Positions 17,115 to 26,528 of a DNA stretch of 64,000 nucleotides are shown here, one piece after another; positions within the stretch are counted from its first letter, which is position 1, and each line of letters begins with the position of its first letter. Below the pieces are notes generated by a model, which saw only the letters and a list, made by a program, of their open reading frames with translations, did not search any database and was not told where the DNA came from. Source of the stretch: Haloterrigena sp. H1. Its GTDB lineage: Archaea; Halobacteriota; Halobacteria; Halobacteriales; Natrialbaceae. The position numbers and the translations under genes were made by a program. The stretch is from the NCBI RefSeq assembly GCF_005938085.1, contig NZ_SMZK01000001.1, positions 1,240,001-1,304,000 on the forward strand. The letters are read 5' to 3'.

Positions 17115-17906
17115 TTAGACCGGCTGTCGAACCGCAAGCACGACCAGATCGGAAAACGGCGTGTCGTCTTTGCCGTTCCCGCCGGCGTGTTCCGACAGCT
17201 CGCCGAGCGTAAATCGATGGATCGTCTCCTCGTCGTGGGTCAGTTTCTCGAGCACCAGCGCCTCGAGGTCGGGGTCGGCACCCGCCTCGAGTAAGGTGGC
17301 GGCGATGTCGCCAGGCATCCGGTCGTAGGGCCGGGGCAACGTGAGCAGATGCCGCCCGTCGTCCGTAACGGCAGCGACGAGGCGCTCCATGTCGGACTCG
17401 AGGTCGCCGCTTTTGTGCAGCGTGACGAACTCGGTGTCCTCCATCGGAGTCCGAGCGCGGCTGGCGGCCATCTGAATCGCCGAAATGCCCGGGATCACGC
17501 GCACCGGGATCTCGGGGTCCTCGGATTCGACTGCATCCTGTACCTTCCCGACGAACTGATACCCTGAGTGATTCGGATCGCCCATTGCGACCGCAGTGCC
17601 CGACTCGCCGGCGGCGACGCGCTCGCCGAATTCCTCGAGTGCTTCGGCTTCGTCTTTGTACCCACAGGTCAGCAGGTCGGCGTCGGTCAGGTCTTCGACG
17701 AACTCCACGACCGTCGTGAAGCCGACGACGACGTCCGCTTCGCGGATCGCGCGTTCGCCCCGTGGAGTGAGATACTCCTGATTCCCCGGGCCGACGCCGA
17801 CGGCGTAGACCGGGTCGTCCGTCTCTTCATCAATGTCCGGTTCCGCCGTTGCGGCCGCGAACGTCGCCGGGTCCGGCCCGGAATCGAGGTCGTACTCGCC
17901 GCTCAT
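17115..17906 (-). CDS. cbiE: Cobalt-precorrin-7 C5-methyltransferase
   Basis: A 263-residue SAM-dependent tetrapyrrole methylase. It has YAVGVGPGNQEYLTPRGERAI (SAM-binding GxGPG), VAMGDPNHSGYQFVG and VIPGISAIQMAASRARTP, then the CbiE-type segment FVTLHKSGDLESDMERLV. It methylates the corrin ring at C5 in cobalamin synthesis. An acidic N-terminal extension of about 30 residues is unremarkable for haloarchaea. Another corrin methylase such as CbiH is possible, but the C-terminal half and the CbiC neighbour favour CbiE. The start overlaps the cbiC stop by 4 bp. Confidence 0.78.
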   Translation of the reverse strand: MSGEYDLDSGPDPATFAAATAEPDIDEETDDPVYAVGVGPGNQEYLTPRGERAIREADVVVGFTTVVEFVEDLTDADLLTCGYKDEAEALEEFGERVAAGESGTAVAMGDPNHSGYQFVGKVQDAVESEDPEIPVRVIPGISAIQMAASRARTPMEDTEFVTLHKSGDLESDMERLVAAVTDDGRHLLTLPRPYDRMPGDIAATLLEAGADPDLEALVLEKLTHDEETIHRFTLGELSEHAGGNGKDDTPFSDLVVLAVRQPV

Positions 17907-18652
17907 TTGTCCTCCAGCGATCGTCGCTCGGCGGCCGTGTGCTCCAGCTCGAGGTCGTCCGTTCGCACGTCTTTCGCGACGTGGATCAGTTCGTTCGTCA
18001 GCGCCGCAGCGAGGCCGCTGCCGCCGCGGCGACCGACGTTCGTGATCGCCGGCACGTCGTATTCCTCGCTGACCTCGCGGATGCGCTGGCGGCTCTCCTC
18101 TGCCTTGACGAAGCCGACCGGCGTCGCGACGATGGCGGCGGGTCGGGTACCGTTCTCGATACAGTCAGCCAGCGCGAACGCAGCCGTCGGCGCGTTGCCG
18201 ATCGTCGCGATCGCGCCGTCGTAGACGCCCTGCTTGTCGAGTTCGAGCACCGACGCGGCGGTTCGGGTCATCCCTGTTTCCTTTGCTAGCTCCGCGCCGT
18301 TGCCGATCGCCTTGCGCTTCTCGCAGTTGTGGCCGCGGCCGGTGATCCCGGCTTTCGACATCGTGATGTCGGTGACGATGGTCGCCTCCTCGAGCACGGC
18401 GCGCGCCCCGGCACGGACGGGAGCGTCCTCGTCGTCGCCGAGGTCGTCACAGCCGGTGAACTCGATCAGATGCTGGAACTCGATGTCGCCCATCGAGTGG
18501 ACTGACTTCTGTCGAACCCGGTCCGCGAGCGTCTCGTCTGGCACGAACTGCCGGACGATGTCCATACTCGTCTCCGCGATGTCCATCGCGTTCTGTGTCG
18601 TTGCGCCCAGATCGGCGTACTCCTTCTCGAACTCTTGTTGGCCGTCAGTCAT
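17903..18652 (-). CDS. cbiC: Precorrin-8X / cobalt-precorrin-8 methylmutase
   Basis: A 249-residue CbiC/CobH protein: QKSVHSMGDIEFQHLIEF near residue 50, TIVTDITMSKAGI in the middle, and NAPTAAFALADCIENG and ATPVGFVKAEESRQ toward the C-terminus. It moves the methyl group from C11 to C12 of the corrin ring to form (cobyrinate) hydrogenobyrinate-type product. Its conserved His (VHSMGD) is the expected catalytic base. It overlaps cobN by 8 bp and cbiE by 4 bp, forming one operon. Confidence 0.95.
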   Translation of the reverse strand: MTDGQQEFEKEYADLGATTQNAMDIAETSMDIVRQFVPDETLADRVRQKSVHSMGDIEFQHLIEFTGCDDLGDDEDAPVRAGARAVLEEATIVTDITMSKAGITGRGHNCEKRKAIGNGAELAKETGMTRTAASVLELDKQGVYDGAIATIGNAPTAAFALADCIENGTRPAAIVATPVGFVKAEESRQRIREVSEEYDVPAITNVGRRGGSGLAAALTNELIHVAKDVRTDDLELEHTAAERRSLEDK

Positions 18653-21600
18653 CGTTGGTCACCCCCACTGCCTCGTTGGTCGTCTGTGCCTCGAGATCGC
18701 CCTCGACCTCGAGATTGAGATCGCGCAGCCGGTCGATCGTCTCATCGTCGGCGTCCCAGAGGTCCCGCTCGATCGCCTCGAGCAAGGTGTCCGTGATGGA
18801 CTCGAGCGCCCACGGATTCACGTCGCGCATCCACTCCTGGCGATCCTCGTCGAAGGCGAACTTCTCGGCGACCTCCTCCCAGAGGGTATCCGAGACGACA
18901 CCGGTGGTTGCATCCCAGCCCAGCGTCACGTCGACCGTCGTCGAGAGATCGCCCGCGCCCTTGTAGCCGTGCTCTTCCATGGACTCGAGCCAGTCGGGGT
19001 TGAGCACACGCGAGCGCATTGCCTTGCGGACCTTCTCCTCGTTCGTGTAGACGTCGACGTTGTCCGGGTCAGAGGAGTCACCGACGTAGGAAGCCGGTTC
19101 CTCGCCCGAGATCTCAGAGACCGCGGAGATGAAGCCGCCGTGGAAGGCGTACCAGTCCGAGGAGTCGAACTCGTCCTGTTCCATCGTGTCCTCGAGTTTG
19201 ACGGTCGCGTCGACGCTCGAGAGTCGGCGCTCGAAGGCGTCGTGGGCGTCCGAGACGCGGCCGCGCGACCCCATCGCGTAGCCGCCCCACTGGACGTAGA
19301 CGGAAGCGAGGTCCGAGCGGTCGTCCCAGTTGCCCTCGTCGACGGCCTTGTTCGTCCCGGCACCGTAGCCGCCGGGCGTGGTCGTGAAGACGCGGTGTTT
19401 CGCCGCTTTGCGGGCCTCTTTCTCGTCGAGGCCTTCCTCGTCCTCGAGTTCGGCCTGCTCTTCCTCGACGTGTTTCTTCACGTAGTTCATCTCGTGGGGC
19501 TCGTCGAGGTCGACGACCGCATCCACGGCATCGTGGATGACGCCCGCAGCCGCAGGGAACGCGTCGCGGAACAGCCCGGAGACGCGCGTCGTCACGTCGA
19601 TCCGCGGCCGGTCGAGGTCCTCGAGCGGGATCGGCTCGACGTCATCGATCCGGCCGGCGTCGGTCCACTGTGGTTCGACGCCCATCATCGCGAGCACCTG
19701 GGCGATCGTCTCACCGCGCGTGCGCACGGTCGGGGTTCCCCACGCGACGACACCGATCTCCTCGGGGTACTCGTCGTTCTCGTCGTGGTGGCGCTCGAGG
19801 ACCCCTTCCGCTACTTCCTTCCCGACCTGCCAGGCAGCCTTCGCGGGCACCTTCCGCGGGTCGAGCGTGTAGAAGTTTCGAGCCGTGGGCAGCAGGTCGA
19901 CACCGCCGCGGGTGGGTGAACCGGAGCCGCCCGGCGGCACGTACTCGCCGGAGAGGGCGTCCGCAGTGCGGGGAATCTCGTCTTCGGCACCCTGCACGCG
20001 CGGCTGGGCCTCCTCGCAGACGTACGCCAGCACCTCGCGCAAGTCGTCGTGTGCACCCGGTTTGGCCTTCGCGTCGCCGATCGTCTCGAGATCGACGATC
20101 ATGAGATTGATGTTGACCTCGTCGTCGGGCCCGCCCTCGAGTTCGGACACAGGGACGTCGAAGTCGTGTGCGGCCAGTGTCTCGAGCAGGTCGACGCTGG
20201 TCTCGTAGACGATGTCGGCGGCCTCGGCGTAGGTCATCCCGAGGGCATCGTCGTACTCGCCGGGGGAGTCGAGCATTTTCTCGTAGTCGACACCGAGCGC
20301 ACCGGCCACGCTCTCGCGCAGGCTCGGCGAACCGGGGTTCTCAAGGCGGGTGAGTGCGACGAGATACTCCACGAGGCGCTCGCCTTCCGGCGGCTCGGAC
20401 ATCGTGTGGAGTCCCAGCCGGATCTGAGTCGTCTTCACGTCGGTGAGATACTCGTGGACGCGTTCGACGAGTTCGTCGATTTCGATATCGTCTCCCGCTA
20501 CGTCGCCTTCCGCGAGCGTCGACCCGGCCTCGTCAGGACCACGGACATCGGCCTTCTCGTCGATCGTGCCCGTAATGCCCAACTCGACTGCGAGATCGAG
20601 TTCGTCGACTTTCTCGCGGATCAGCGTCTCGAGGTGCTCGCCGTCGTCGGCGCGGGCGTCTTCCATCCCGGCCTCGCGGTACTGATTGGCCAGTTCCTCG
20701 AGTTCCGAGAGTTCGTCGTAGGTGCCTGCCGATCGCATGACCGGCGTGAGGTAGTCGACGATCGCGGCGTACGAGCGCCGTTTGGCCTGGGTCCCCTCGC
20801 CGGGATTGTTGACGATGTAGGGGTAGACATTCGGGATATCGTCGATCAATTGATCCGGCGCACTTGCGCCGTTCAGGCCGACCGTCTTACCGGGGAGCCA
20901 CTCGAGGCTGCCGTGGGTGCCCAGATGGACGACGCCATCGGCCTCGAACGTGTTCCGGAGCCAGCCGTAGAACGCGTAGTAGTCGTGTGGCGGCTGCAGG
21001 TCCGAATCGTGGTAGACCTTCGAGGGGTCCATCCCGAACCCGCGTGGCGGCTGGACGGTGACGAGGACGTTACCGAACTCGACGCCGGGGATCGCGAACG
21101 GGCGGTCGGGGACCTCGCCCCACTCATCGATAACGTTCTCCTGGAAGCGCTCGTCGGCGTTGCTGAACCAGTCCGCGTAGGTGTCCGGCGAAACCACGTC
21201 GACCGAGAGATCACGGACGTCTTCCGGTGCGACCCACCGATCCTCGAGCGTGAGCTGGGCGGTCAGGTTCTCGACGAGCGTCTGGCCGTCCTCGGGCATG
21301 TCGTCGCCGAGATCGTAGCCTCGCGCATCGAGTTCCTCAAGCAGATTCACGGTCGACTCCGGCGAGTCGAGGCCGAACGCGGTCCCGATCCCGTCGTCGC
21401 TCGGCGGGTAGTTGTGGAGGACGACGGCGACCTGCTTGTCCTCGTTAGGGGTGTGTCGCAGCTGTGCCCAGTTGACCGCCAGCCGCGTGGCGTGGTCGAT
21501 CCGGTCGTCGATCGGGAAGTGGTGTTTCGGCGCGGAGCCGATGCCGGCCTCGTCGTCGGTGCGCTCCTTGCCGGAAATCGGGTGCGTAATCACGTTTCCG

Positions 21601-22535
21601 TCGAACTCCGGCAGCGCGACCGAAAGGGCGAGTTCGAAGCCCATCACGCCCGTGTCGCTGGATTCGTAGCGCGACCGCGAGCGCATCGTGGTGACCGTCT
21701 GCAGGACGGGGACCCCGAGCCGGTCGAGGAAAACGTCCTCTGCAGAACTGCCTTCGTCATCGGCACTGCGGCCGCGCTCGTCCATCGAGAGGGAGAACAT
21801 AAACGAGGAGAGCACGGCGTCGACGACCGGCTGACCCGCGTCGTCTAGCAGCCAGTTGTCGGTCACCCACTCGGCGTCTTCCTGTTCGTCCGTATCGGTC
21901 GCCGGATTGCAGAAGATCGGCAGTGCGTTGGCCCCCTGTTCCTCGAGTGCGCGGACCTGCGCGTCGACATAGCGGGTGTTCTCGTGGGTCCAGTGGGACT
22001 CGTAGAACCAGACCGCGACCGTCGGCTTGTCCGGGTCGTGGGTCGCGAGCAGCTCCTCGTACTCGATCCCCGGATGATCGGGGTGGTAGACGCCCTCCGT
22101 CGAGAGTTCGGCGGGCTCGTCGTAGTCGACGTCTCGGCCCTCGTATTCGGCGGCGAGGAACCGACACAGGTTCGCGACGTTGATCGTGCCGCCCTTCTCG
22201 AGATAGTCGTAGGCACGTTCGCGGTGTTCAGTCGCGACCGTCGTGTCCTCGACGGCGTAGGCGTCACCGGTCGCCTTGACGATCAGCGGGACGCCCGCGT
22301 CCTCGAGCGCGCCCGTCGCGTAATCGTAGCCCGGCATGCTGTCTTCGGCCCCATGCAGCCAGAAAATCGCTGCCGCGGCGTCGCGCAATTCCTCGACGAA
22401 CTCCTCGACGTCGGCTTCCTCGTCGAGGTCGCTCTCCGAGCGGACGACCAGCTCGATCCCCTCGAGGCGCTCGGCGGCCTGTCCGATCGAGCCGAGTTCG
22501 TTTTCCGTCGCAGTATAGATCCCGATCCGTGTCAT
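18645..22535 (-). CDS. cobN: Cobaltochelatase large subunit
   Basis: A 1296-residue CobN/BchH-type subunit. Typical segments include YFEPGTH-like chelatase blocks: QPPRGFGMDPSKVYHDSDLQ, HLGTHGSLEWLPGKTVGLN, YPYIVNNPGEGTQAKRR and VAWGTPTVRTRGETIAQVL. CobN binds the corrin and inserts cobalt, driven by an AAA+ partner. Here the partner is the divergent ChlI/ChlD fusion at 22570. First gene of the cobN-cbiC-cbiE operon, starting from a 34-bp shared promoter. Low-complexity acidic insertions (about residue 660) are normal for halophiles. Confidence 0.95.
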   Translation of the reverse strand: MTRIGIYTATENELGSIGQAAERLEGIELVVRSESDLDEEADVEEFVEELRDAAAAIFWLHGAEDSMPGYDYATGALEDAGVPLIVKATGDAYAVEDTTVATEHRERAYDYLEKGGTINVANLCRFLAAEYEGRDVDYDEPAELSTEGVYHPDHPGIEYEELLATHDPDKPTVAVWFYESHWTHENTRYVDAQVRALEEQGANALPIFCNPATDTDEQEDAEWVTDNWLLDDAGQPVVDAVLSSFMFSLSMDERGRSADDEGSSAEDVFLDRLGVPVLQTVTTMRSRSRYESSDTGVMGFELALSVALPEFDGNVITHPISGKERTDDEAGIGSAPKHHFPIDDRIDHATRLAVNWAQLRHTPNEDKQVAVVLHNYPPSDDGIGTAFGLDSPESTVNLLEELDARGYDLGDDMPEDGQTLVENLTAQLTLEDRWVAPEDVRDLSVDVVSPDTYADWFSNADERFQENVIDEWGEVPDRPFAIPGVEFGNVLVTVQPPRGFGMDPSKVYHDSDLQPPHDYYAFYGWLRNTFEADGVVHLGTHGSLEWLPGKTVGLNGASAPDQLIDDIPNVYPYIVNNPGEGTQAKRRSYAAIVDYLTPVMRSAGTYDELSELEELANQYREAGMEDARADDGEHLETLIREKVDELDLAVELGITGTIDEKADVRGPDEAGSTLAEGDVAGDDIEIDELVERVHEYLTDVKTTQIRLGLHTMSEPPEGERLVEYLVALTRLENPGSPSLRESVAGALGVDYEKMLDSPGEYDDALGMTYAEAADIVYETSVDLLETLAAHDFDVPVSELEGGPDDEVNINLMIVDLETIGDAKAKPGAHDDLREVLAYVCEEAQPRVQGAEDEIPRTADALSGEYVPPGGSGSPTRGGVDLLPTARNFYTLDPRKVPAKAAWQVGKEVAEGVLERHHDENDEYPEEIGVVAWGTPTVRTRGETIAQVLAMMGVEPQWTDAGRIDDVEPIPLEDLDRPRIDVTTRVSGLFRDAFPAAAGVIHDAVDAVVDLDEPHEMNYVKKHVEEEQAELEDEEGLDEKEARKAAKHRVFTTTPGGYGAGTNKAVDEGNWDDRSDLASVYVQWGGYAMGSRGRVSDAHDAFERRLSSVDATVKLEDTMEQDEFDSSDWYAFHGGFISAVSEISGEEPASYVGDSSDPDNVDVYTNEEKVRKAMRSRVLNPDWLESMEEHGYKGAGDLSTTVDVTLGWDATTGVVSDTLWEEVAEKFAFDEDRQEWMRDVNPWALESITDTLLEAIERDLWDADDETIDRLRDLNLEVEGDLEAQTTNEAVGVTNDD

Positions 22536-22569
22536 CGTACTTTTAAACCTCTATTGTATTAGCGCAAGT
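22536..22569. promoter_or_regulatory. Compact divergent promoter for cobN and the ChlI/ChlD fusion
   Basis: Only 34 bp separate the two ATGs. TTTTAAA at 22541-22547 is about 26 nt before the plus-strand ATG at 22570. On the minus strand CTAATACAATAG (about 22552-22563) is about 23-25 nt before the cobN ATG at 22535. The two core promoters therefore overlap, and both messages would be leaderless. No B12-riboswitch-like sequence fits in this space. Confidence 0.65.
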
Positions 22570-24771
22570 ATGGTTGCAAACGCCGGGGGCAAAAACCTGT
22601 CGTCACTCCCCTTTCCGGCGATCGTCGGACAGGAGGAGCTGAAACGCGTGTTGCTCGCCGTCGCGGCCAACGACGACCTCGACGGTGCCCTGATAACCGG
22701 GGAAAAAGGAACTGCGAAATCCACCGCAGTACGAGCGCTCGTCGATCTCCTGCCCGAACAGCGGGCCGTCGCCGACTGTCCGTATGGCTGTTCGCCCGAC
22801 GACTCGAGCCAGCAGTGCGACGACTGCCGCGAGCGCGACCCCGCGGATCTCCGGGTCGAGACGCGACCCGTGCCGCTCGTGACCCTGCCGCTGGGGGCGA
22901 CACGGGACCGGGTCGTCGGTACCCTCTCGGTCGAGGACGCGCTGGCCGGCGAGGCAGACTTCGATCCCGGCCTGCTGGCTCGTGCCAACCGCGGCATCCT
23001 CTACGTCGACGAGGTCAACCTGCTGGACGATCACCTCGTCGACGTCATCCTCGATGCGGCCGCCAGCGGCGTCAACACCGTCGAGCGCGACGGGATCAGC
23101 GTCTCCCACCCGGCGGACTTCACTCTGATCGGAACGATGAACCCCGAAGAAGGCGACCTTCGGCCCCAACTGCGCGATCGGTTCGCCTTACAGGCCACCG
23201 TCGAGGGCTGTCGCCAGATCGACGACCGCGTCGAGATCATCGATCGTGCGCTCGAGGCCGAGAGCGAACCCGACCCCGCAACGGCGTACGCCGACGAGAC
23301 CGAAACCCTGCGAGAGGACCTCGCGGCGGCCCGCGAGCGCCTCGCGAACGTCGACCTCCCGACCGATTTCAAAGCCGAGATCGCCGACCTCTGTCTCGCG
23401 GCCGGCGTCGACGGCCACCGCGGCGACGTCGCGACGGCCCGCACTGCCATGACGCTGGCTGCACTCGAGGGTCGCGAGACGGTCATCGAATCGGATGTCC
23501 ACGAGGCGGCGACGTACACGCTTCCCCACCGGCTTCGGAGCACTCCCTTCGAGGACGAACCGGATCTCGACGATCTGCTCGAGGACCGCTTCGACGAGGA
23601 GTCACCCGACGACGATGGCGAGGGGGATGGAGACGACAATGACGGGGATGACGGCGACGAGAGCGAACCAGAACCCGAACCAGGTGATGGAGACGAGGAC
23701 AGCGGTCGCGAGGGATCGGACGACGGCAGCGATGGAGCCGGCAACGACGACTCGAGCGACGGCGGCGATGGCGACGAAAGCGACGATGACGGGCCTGAAC
23801 AGCGACCGGAGCGTGGGGAGCAACCGGCTCCAGCGAACCAGTCCCCCGCCGAGACCGGCGACGGGGGGTCAGACGACGACTCGAGCGAGCGTGATTCCGA
23901 GTCGGACGAGTCATCCAATGACGAGGATAGCGAGGACGAAACCGCCCAGCCGCTCGTCCCCGGCCAGCAACGCGCCGAGATCGGCGACGCGGCAGCGCCG
24001 GATCTCGAGACGGCGACCGTCGAAGGCAGCGAGGGCGCGACTGCGACGGGATCACGGGCGAGTACGGCACCGAGTACGGACAACCGGGGTGCGCGCGTCC
24101 GCACCGAGCCCGCCTCGGGCGAAGGCTCGATCGACGCCGCGGCGTCGGTCCGGTCGGCGGCGACCCGCGGCGAATCCCGCGTCGGGAAACAGGACCTCCG
24201 GCAATCGGTTCGGGCCGGCGAGACGTCGGTGACGATCGTCTTCGCCGTCGACGCCAGCGCCTCCATGCGCCCGGCGATGCGGACTGCCAAAGGTGTGGTC
24301 CTCGAATTACTGCGCGACAGCTACGAACACCGCGATCAGGTCGCGTTCGTCGCATTCGCCGGCGAGGACGCCGACGTTCTGCTCCCACCGACCGACAGCG
24401 TCTCGCTGGCCGCCCGCCATCTCAAGGACCTCCCCTCGGGCGATCGAACGCCCCTGCCGGCGGGACTCGAGACCTCGAGACGGGTCATCGAGCAGGCCGA
24501 CACCGACGCCGCGGTCGTTGTCCTCGTCACTGACGGCCGAGCGAACGTCGCCGACGGGAGTCCGACGGCGGCGACTCGTGAGGCGGCACGTGCGCTCGCG
24601 ACCGAGGACACGCGCGTAGTCGTCGTCGACGCCGGCGACGATTCGCGCGCAGGGCTCTCGGACCTCGTCGCGAGCGAGACCAACGGCGAGCGAGTGGAGC
24701 TCTCGACGCTGTCGGTCGAGCGGGTTCGGGCGGCCGCCGAGCGAGCGGCCGACGAGAACCAGCGCTCCTAA
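22570..24771 (+). CDS. ChlI/ChlD-type chelatase subunit (AAA+ plus VWA fusion)
   Basis: A 733-residue protein. Residues 1-335 are an AAA+ ATPase with Walker A at 44-52 (GEKGTAKST) and Walker B GILYVDEVNLLDD. Residues about 335-500 are an extremely Asp/Glu/Ser-rich linker. Residues about 550-733 are a von Willebrand A domain with the MIDAS motif DASAS and a later TDGRAN. Equivalent to CobS plus CobT (or BchI plus BchD) in one chain, it should power cobalt insertion by CobN, which is divergently encoded. Proteins of this type are sometimes labelled magnesium chelatase; no chlorophyll genes are nearby. Confidence 0.92.
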   Translation: MVANAGGKNLSSLPFPAIVGQEELKRVLLAVAANDDLDGALITGEKGTAKSTAVRALVDLLPEQRAVADCPYGCSPDDSSQQCDDCRERDPADLRVETRPVPLVTLPLGATRDRVVGTLSVEDALAGEADFDPGLLARANRGILYVDEVNLLDDHLVDVILDAAASGVNTVERDGISVSHPADFTLIGTMNPEEGDLRPQLRDRFALQATVEGCRQIDDRVEIIDRALEAESEPDPATAYADETETLREDLAAARERLANVDLPTDFKAEIADLCLAAGVDGHRGDVATARTAMTLAALEGRETVIESDVHEAATYTLPHRLRSTPFEDEPDLDDLLEDRFDEESPDDDGEGDGDDNDGDDGDESEPEPEPGDGDEDSGREGSDDGSDGAGNDDSSDGGDGDESDDDGPEQRPERGEQPAPANQSPAETGDGGSDDDSSERDSESDESSNDEDSEDETAQPLVPGQQRAEIGDAAAPDLETATVEGSEGATATGSRASTAPSTDNRGARVRTEPASGEGSIDAAASVRSAATRGESRVGKQDLRQSVRAGETSVTIVFAVDASASMRPAMRTAKGVVLELLRDSYEHRDQVAFVAFAGEDADVLLPPTDSVSLAARHLKDLPSGDRTPLPAGLETSRRVIEQADTDAAVVVLVTDGRANVADGSPTAATREAARALATEDTRVVVVDAGDDSRAGLSDLVASETNGERVELSTLSVERVRAAAERAADENQRS

Positions 24772-24853
24772 AACAGGACAACTACCCGAAACGAGGGTGA
24801 AGACGGATCAACACCCCTTTGAACGCCCCTCGGCTGTTATCCGACGGAAATCG

Positions 24854-26431
24854 ATGACGGGGGATGAGCAAGTCGCCGACGAGTCCGTCGGTGATGCGAT
24901 CGAATACGGAATCGACGAACAGCCGCCGCTGGGTGAATCGATGGTACTGGGGGTCCAGCACTATCTGACGATGGTCGGCGCGAACATTGCGGTGCCGCTG
25001 ATTCTGGCTGACGCGATGGGGATGCCTCCTGGCGTGACAGCCCGATTCATCGGGACGTTTTTCGTCGTCTCCGGCATCGCGACGCTCGCCCAGACGACAT
25101 TTGGAAACCGGTATCCGATCGTGCAGGGCGCGCCGTTCTCGATGCTCGCACCGGCGCTGGCGATCGTCGGGGTCGTCACTGCCGGCGGCGTTCAGGGACA
25201 ACCGGGCTGGGAAGCAGCACTGTTGCAGCTTCAGGGCGCGATCATCGTCGCCGCGGTCGTCGAGGTCTCGATGGGGTATTTCGGACTGGTCGGGAAACTC
25301 CGCCGGTTCCTCTCGCCGGTGGTAATCGCACCGACGATCGCGCTGATCGGCCTCTCGCTGTTCAGCGCCCCGCAAATCACGACGAACAACCAGAGCTGGC
25401 CCCTGCTCGGGCTCACGCTCGGACTCATCCTGCTGTTTTCACAGTACCTCGATGTCAGACACAAGGCGTTCCGCCTCTATCCAGTGATTCTCGCGCTGGT
25501 CATCGCCTGGGTCGCCGCCGCAGCACTCTCGGTGGCGGGCGTGATCGGTGGCGGTCATCCGGGCTACGTCGATCTCGGAGCGGTCGCGAACACTAGGCCG
25601 CTGCTTCCGATCTATCCCTTCCAGTGGGGGACCCCCGAGATTACGACGGCGTTCGTTATCGGGATGTTCGCCGGCGTGTTGGCCTCGATCGTCGAGAGCA
25701 TCGGCGACTACTACGCGGTGGCGAATATCTCGGGTGCGGGTGCGCCAAGCGAGAAACGGATCAACCACGGCATCGGGATGGAAGGGCTGATGAACGTCTT
25801 CTCGGGCATCATGGGCACCGCTGGCTCGACATCGTACTCCGAGAACATCGGCGCGATCGGGCTCACCGGTGTCGCCTCGAGATATGTCGTCCAGATCGGG
25901 GCCGTCGTCATGCTGTTCGTCGGCTTCATCGGCTACTTCGGCCAGTTGATCGCGACGATCCCCGATCCGATCGTCGGCGGACTTTTTATTGCTATGTTCG
26001 GTCAGATCGTTGCCGTCGGGATCTCGAACCTTCGTCACGTCGATCTCGACTCCTCGAGAAACACGTTCATTATCGGCTTTGCCCTCTTCGTCGGGCTGGC
26101 GATCCCGGCGTACATGGGCAACTTCGAGAGCACGATCGCGTTCCGTGAGGCCGTCGGCCTCGAGTCCATGATCGCCGCGACTGGACTCGCGAACACAGCC
26201 GCCGCGACCGGGGTTGAGGCCGCGGTACAGGCCGTCGTCGATACGGTATACATCGTCGGCTCGACCGGGATGGCCGTCGGCGGGCTCGCGGCGCTGGTCC
26301 TCGACAACACGGTCCCGGGGACCCGCGAGGAACGCGGCCTCGCGGCGTGGGACCGTATCTCCGAGGACGAGTCCGACTTCGACTCGGTCTGGGACCGCTG
26401 GATCCGGACCGAGACGAGCACCCGAGAGTGA
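24854..26431 (+). CDS. NCS2-family xanthine/uracil permease
   Basis: A 525-residue nucleobase transporter with about 14 helices. It has QHYLTMVGANIAVPLIL at the N-terminus, the family signature region ESIGDYYAVANISGAGAPSEKRINHGIGMEGLMNV, and SYSENIGAIGLTGVASRYV. It imports purines or pyrimidines with protons or sodium. Sequence alone does not separate uracil from xanthine specificity. The start at MTGDEQ (24854) follows a TATA-like GTTATCC about 20 nt upstream; an 18-codon in-frame extension is possible. Confidence 0.95.
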   Translation: MTGDEQVADESVGDAIEYGIDEQPPLGESMVLGVQHYLTMVGANIAVPLILADAMGMPPGVTARFIGTFFVVSGIATLAQTTFGNRYPIVQGAPFSMLAPALAIVGVVTAGGVQGQPGWEAALLQLQGAIIVAAVVEVSMGYFGLVGKLRRFLSPVVIAPTIALIGLSLFSAPQITTNNQSWPLLGLTLGLILLFSQYLDVRHKAFRLYPVILALVIAWVAAAALSVAGVIGGGHPGYVDLGAVANTRPLLPIYPFQWGTPEITTAFVIGMFAGVLASIVESIGDYYAVANISGAGAPSEKRINHGIGMEGLMNVFSGIMGTAGSTSYSENIGAIGLTGVASRYVVQIGAVVMLFVGFIGYFGQLIATIPDPIVGGLFIAMFGQIVAVGISNLRHVDLDSSRNTFIIGFALFVGLAIPAYMGNFESTIAFREAVGLESMIAATGLANTAAATGVEAAVQAVVDTVYIVGSTGMAVGGLAALVLDNTVPGTREERGLAAWDRISEDESDFDSVWDRWIRTETSTRE

Positions 26432-26528
26432 CTGTGGTCCAGTCGCACAGAAAATGAGAGCTTGGCTGGCTCTCAGTTCGTGCTATCGCAACCCGGTATT
26501 CTAAGAGCGAGTAGCACCCAGCCATTGT

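Noticed and set aside
18234..19919. 561-residue plus-strand frame over cbiC/cobN
   Set aside because: Same reason: antisense shadow of conserved genes.
20049..21848. 599-residue plus-strand frame over cobN
   Set aside because: Fully antisense to a firm CobN match; repeated Val/Arg/Asp composition typical of mirror frames.
23031..24290. 419-residue Ser-rich minus-strand frame
   Set aside because: Mirror of the acidic linker and ATPase in the ChlI/ChlD fusion.
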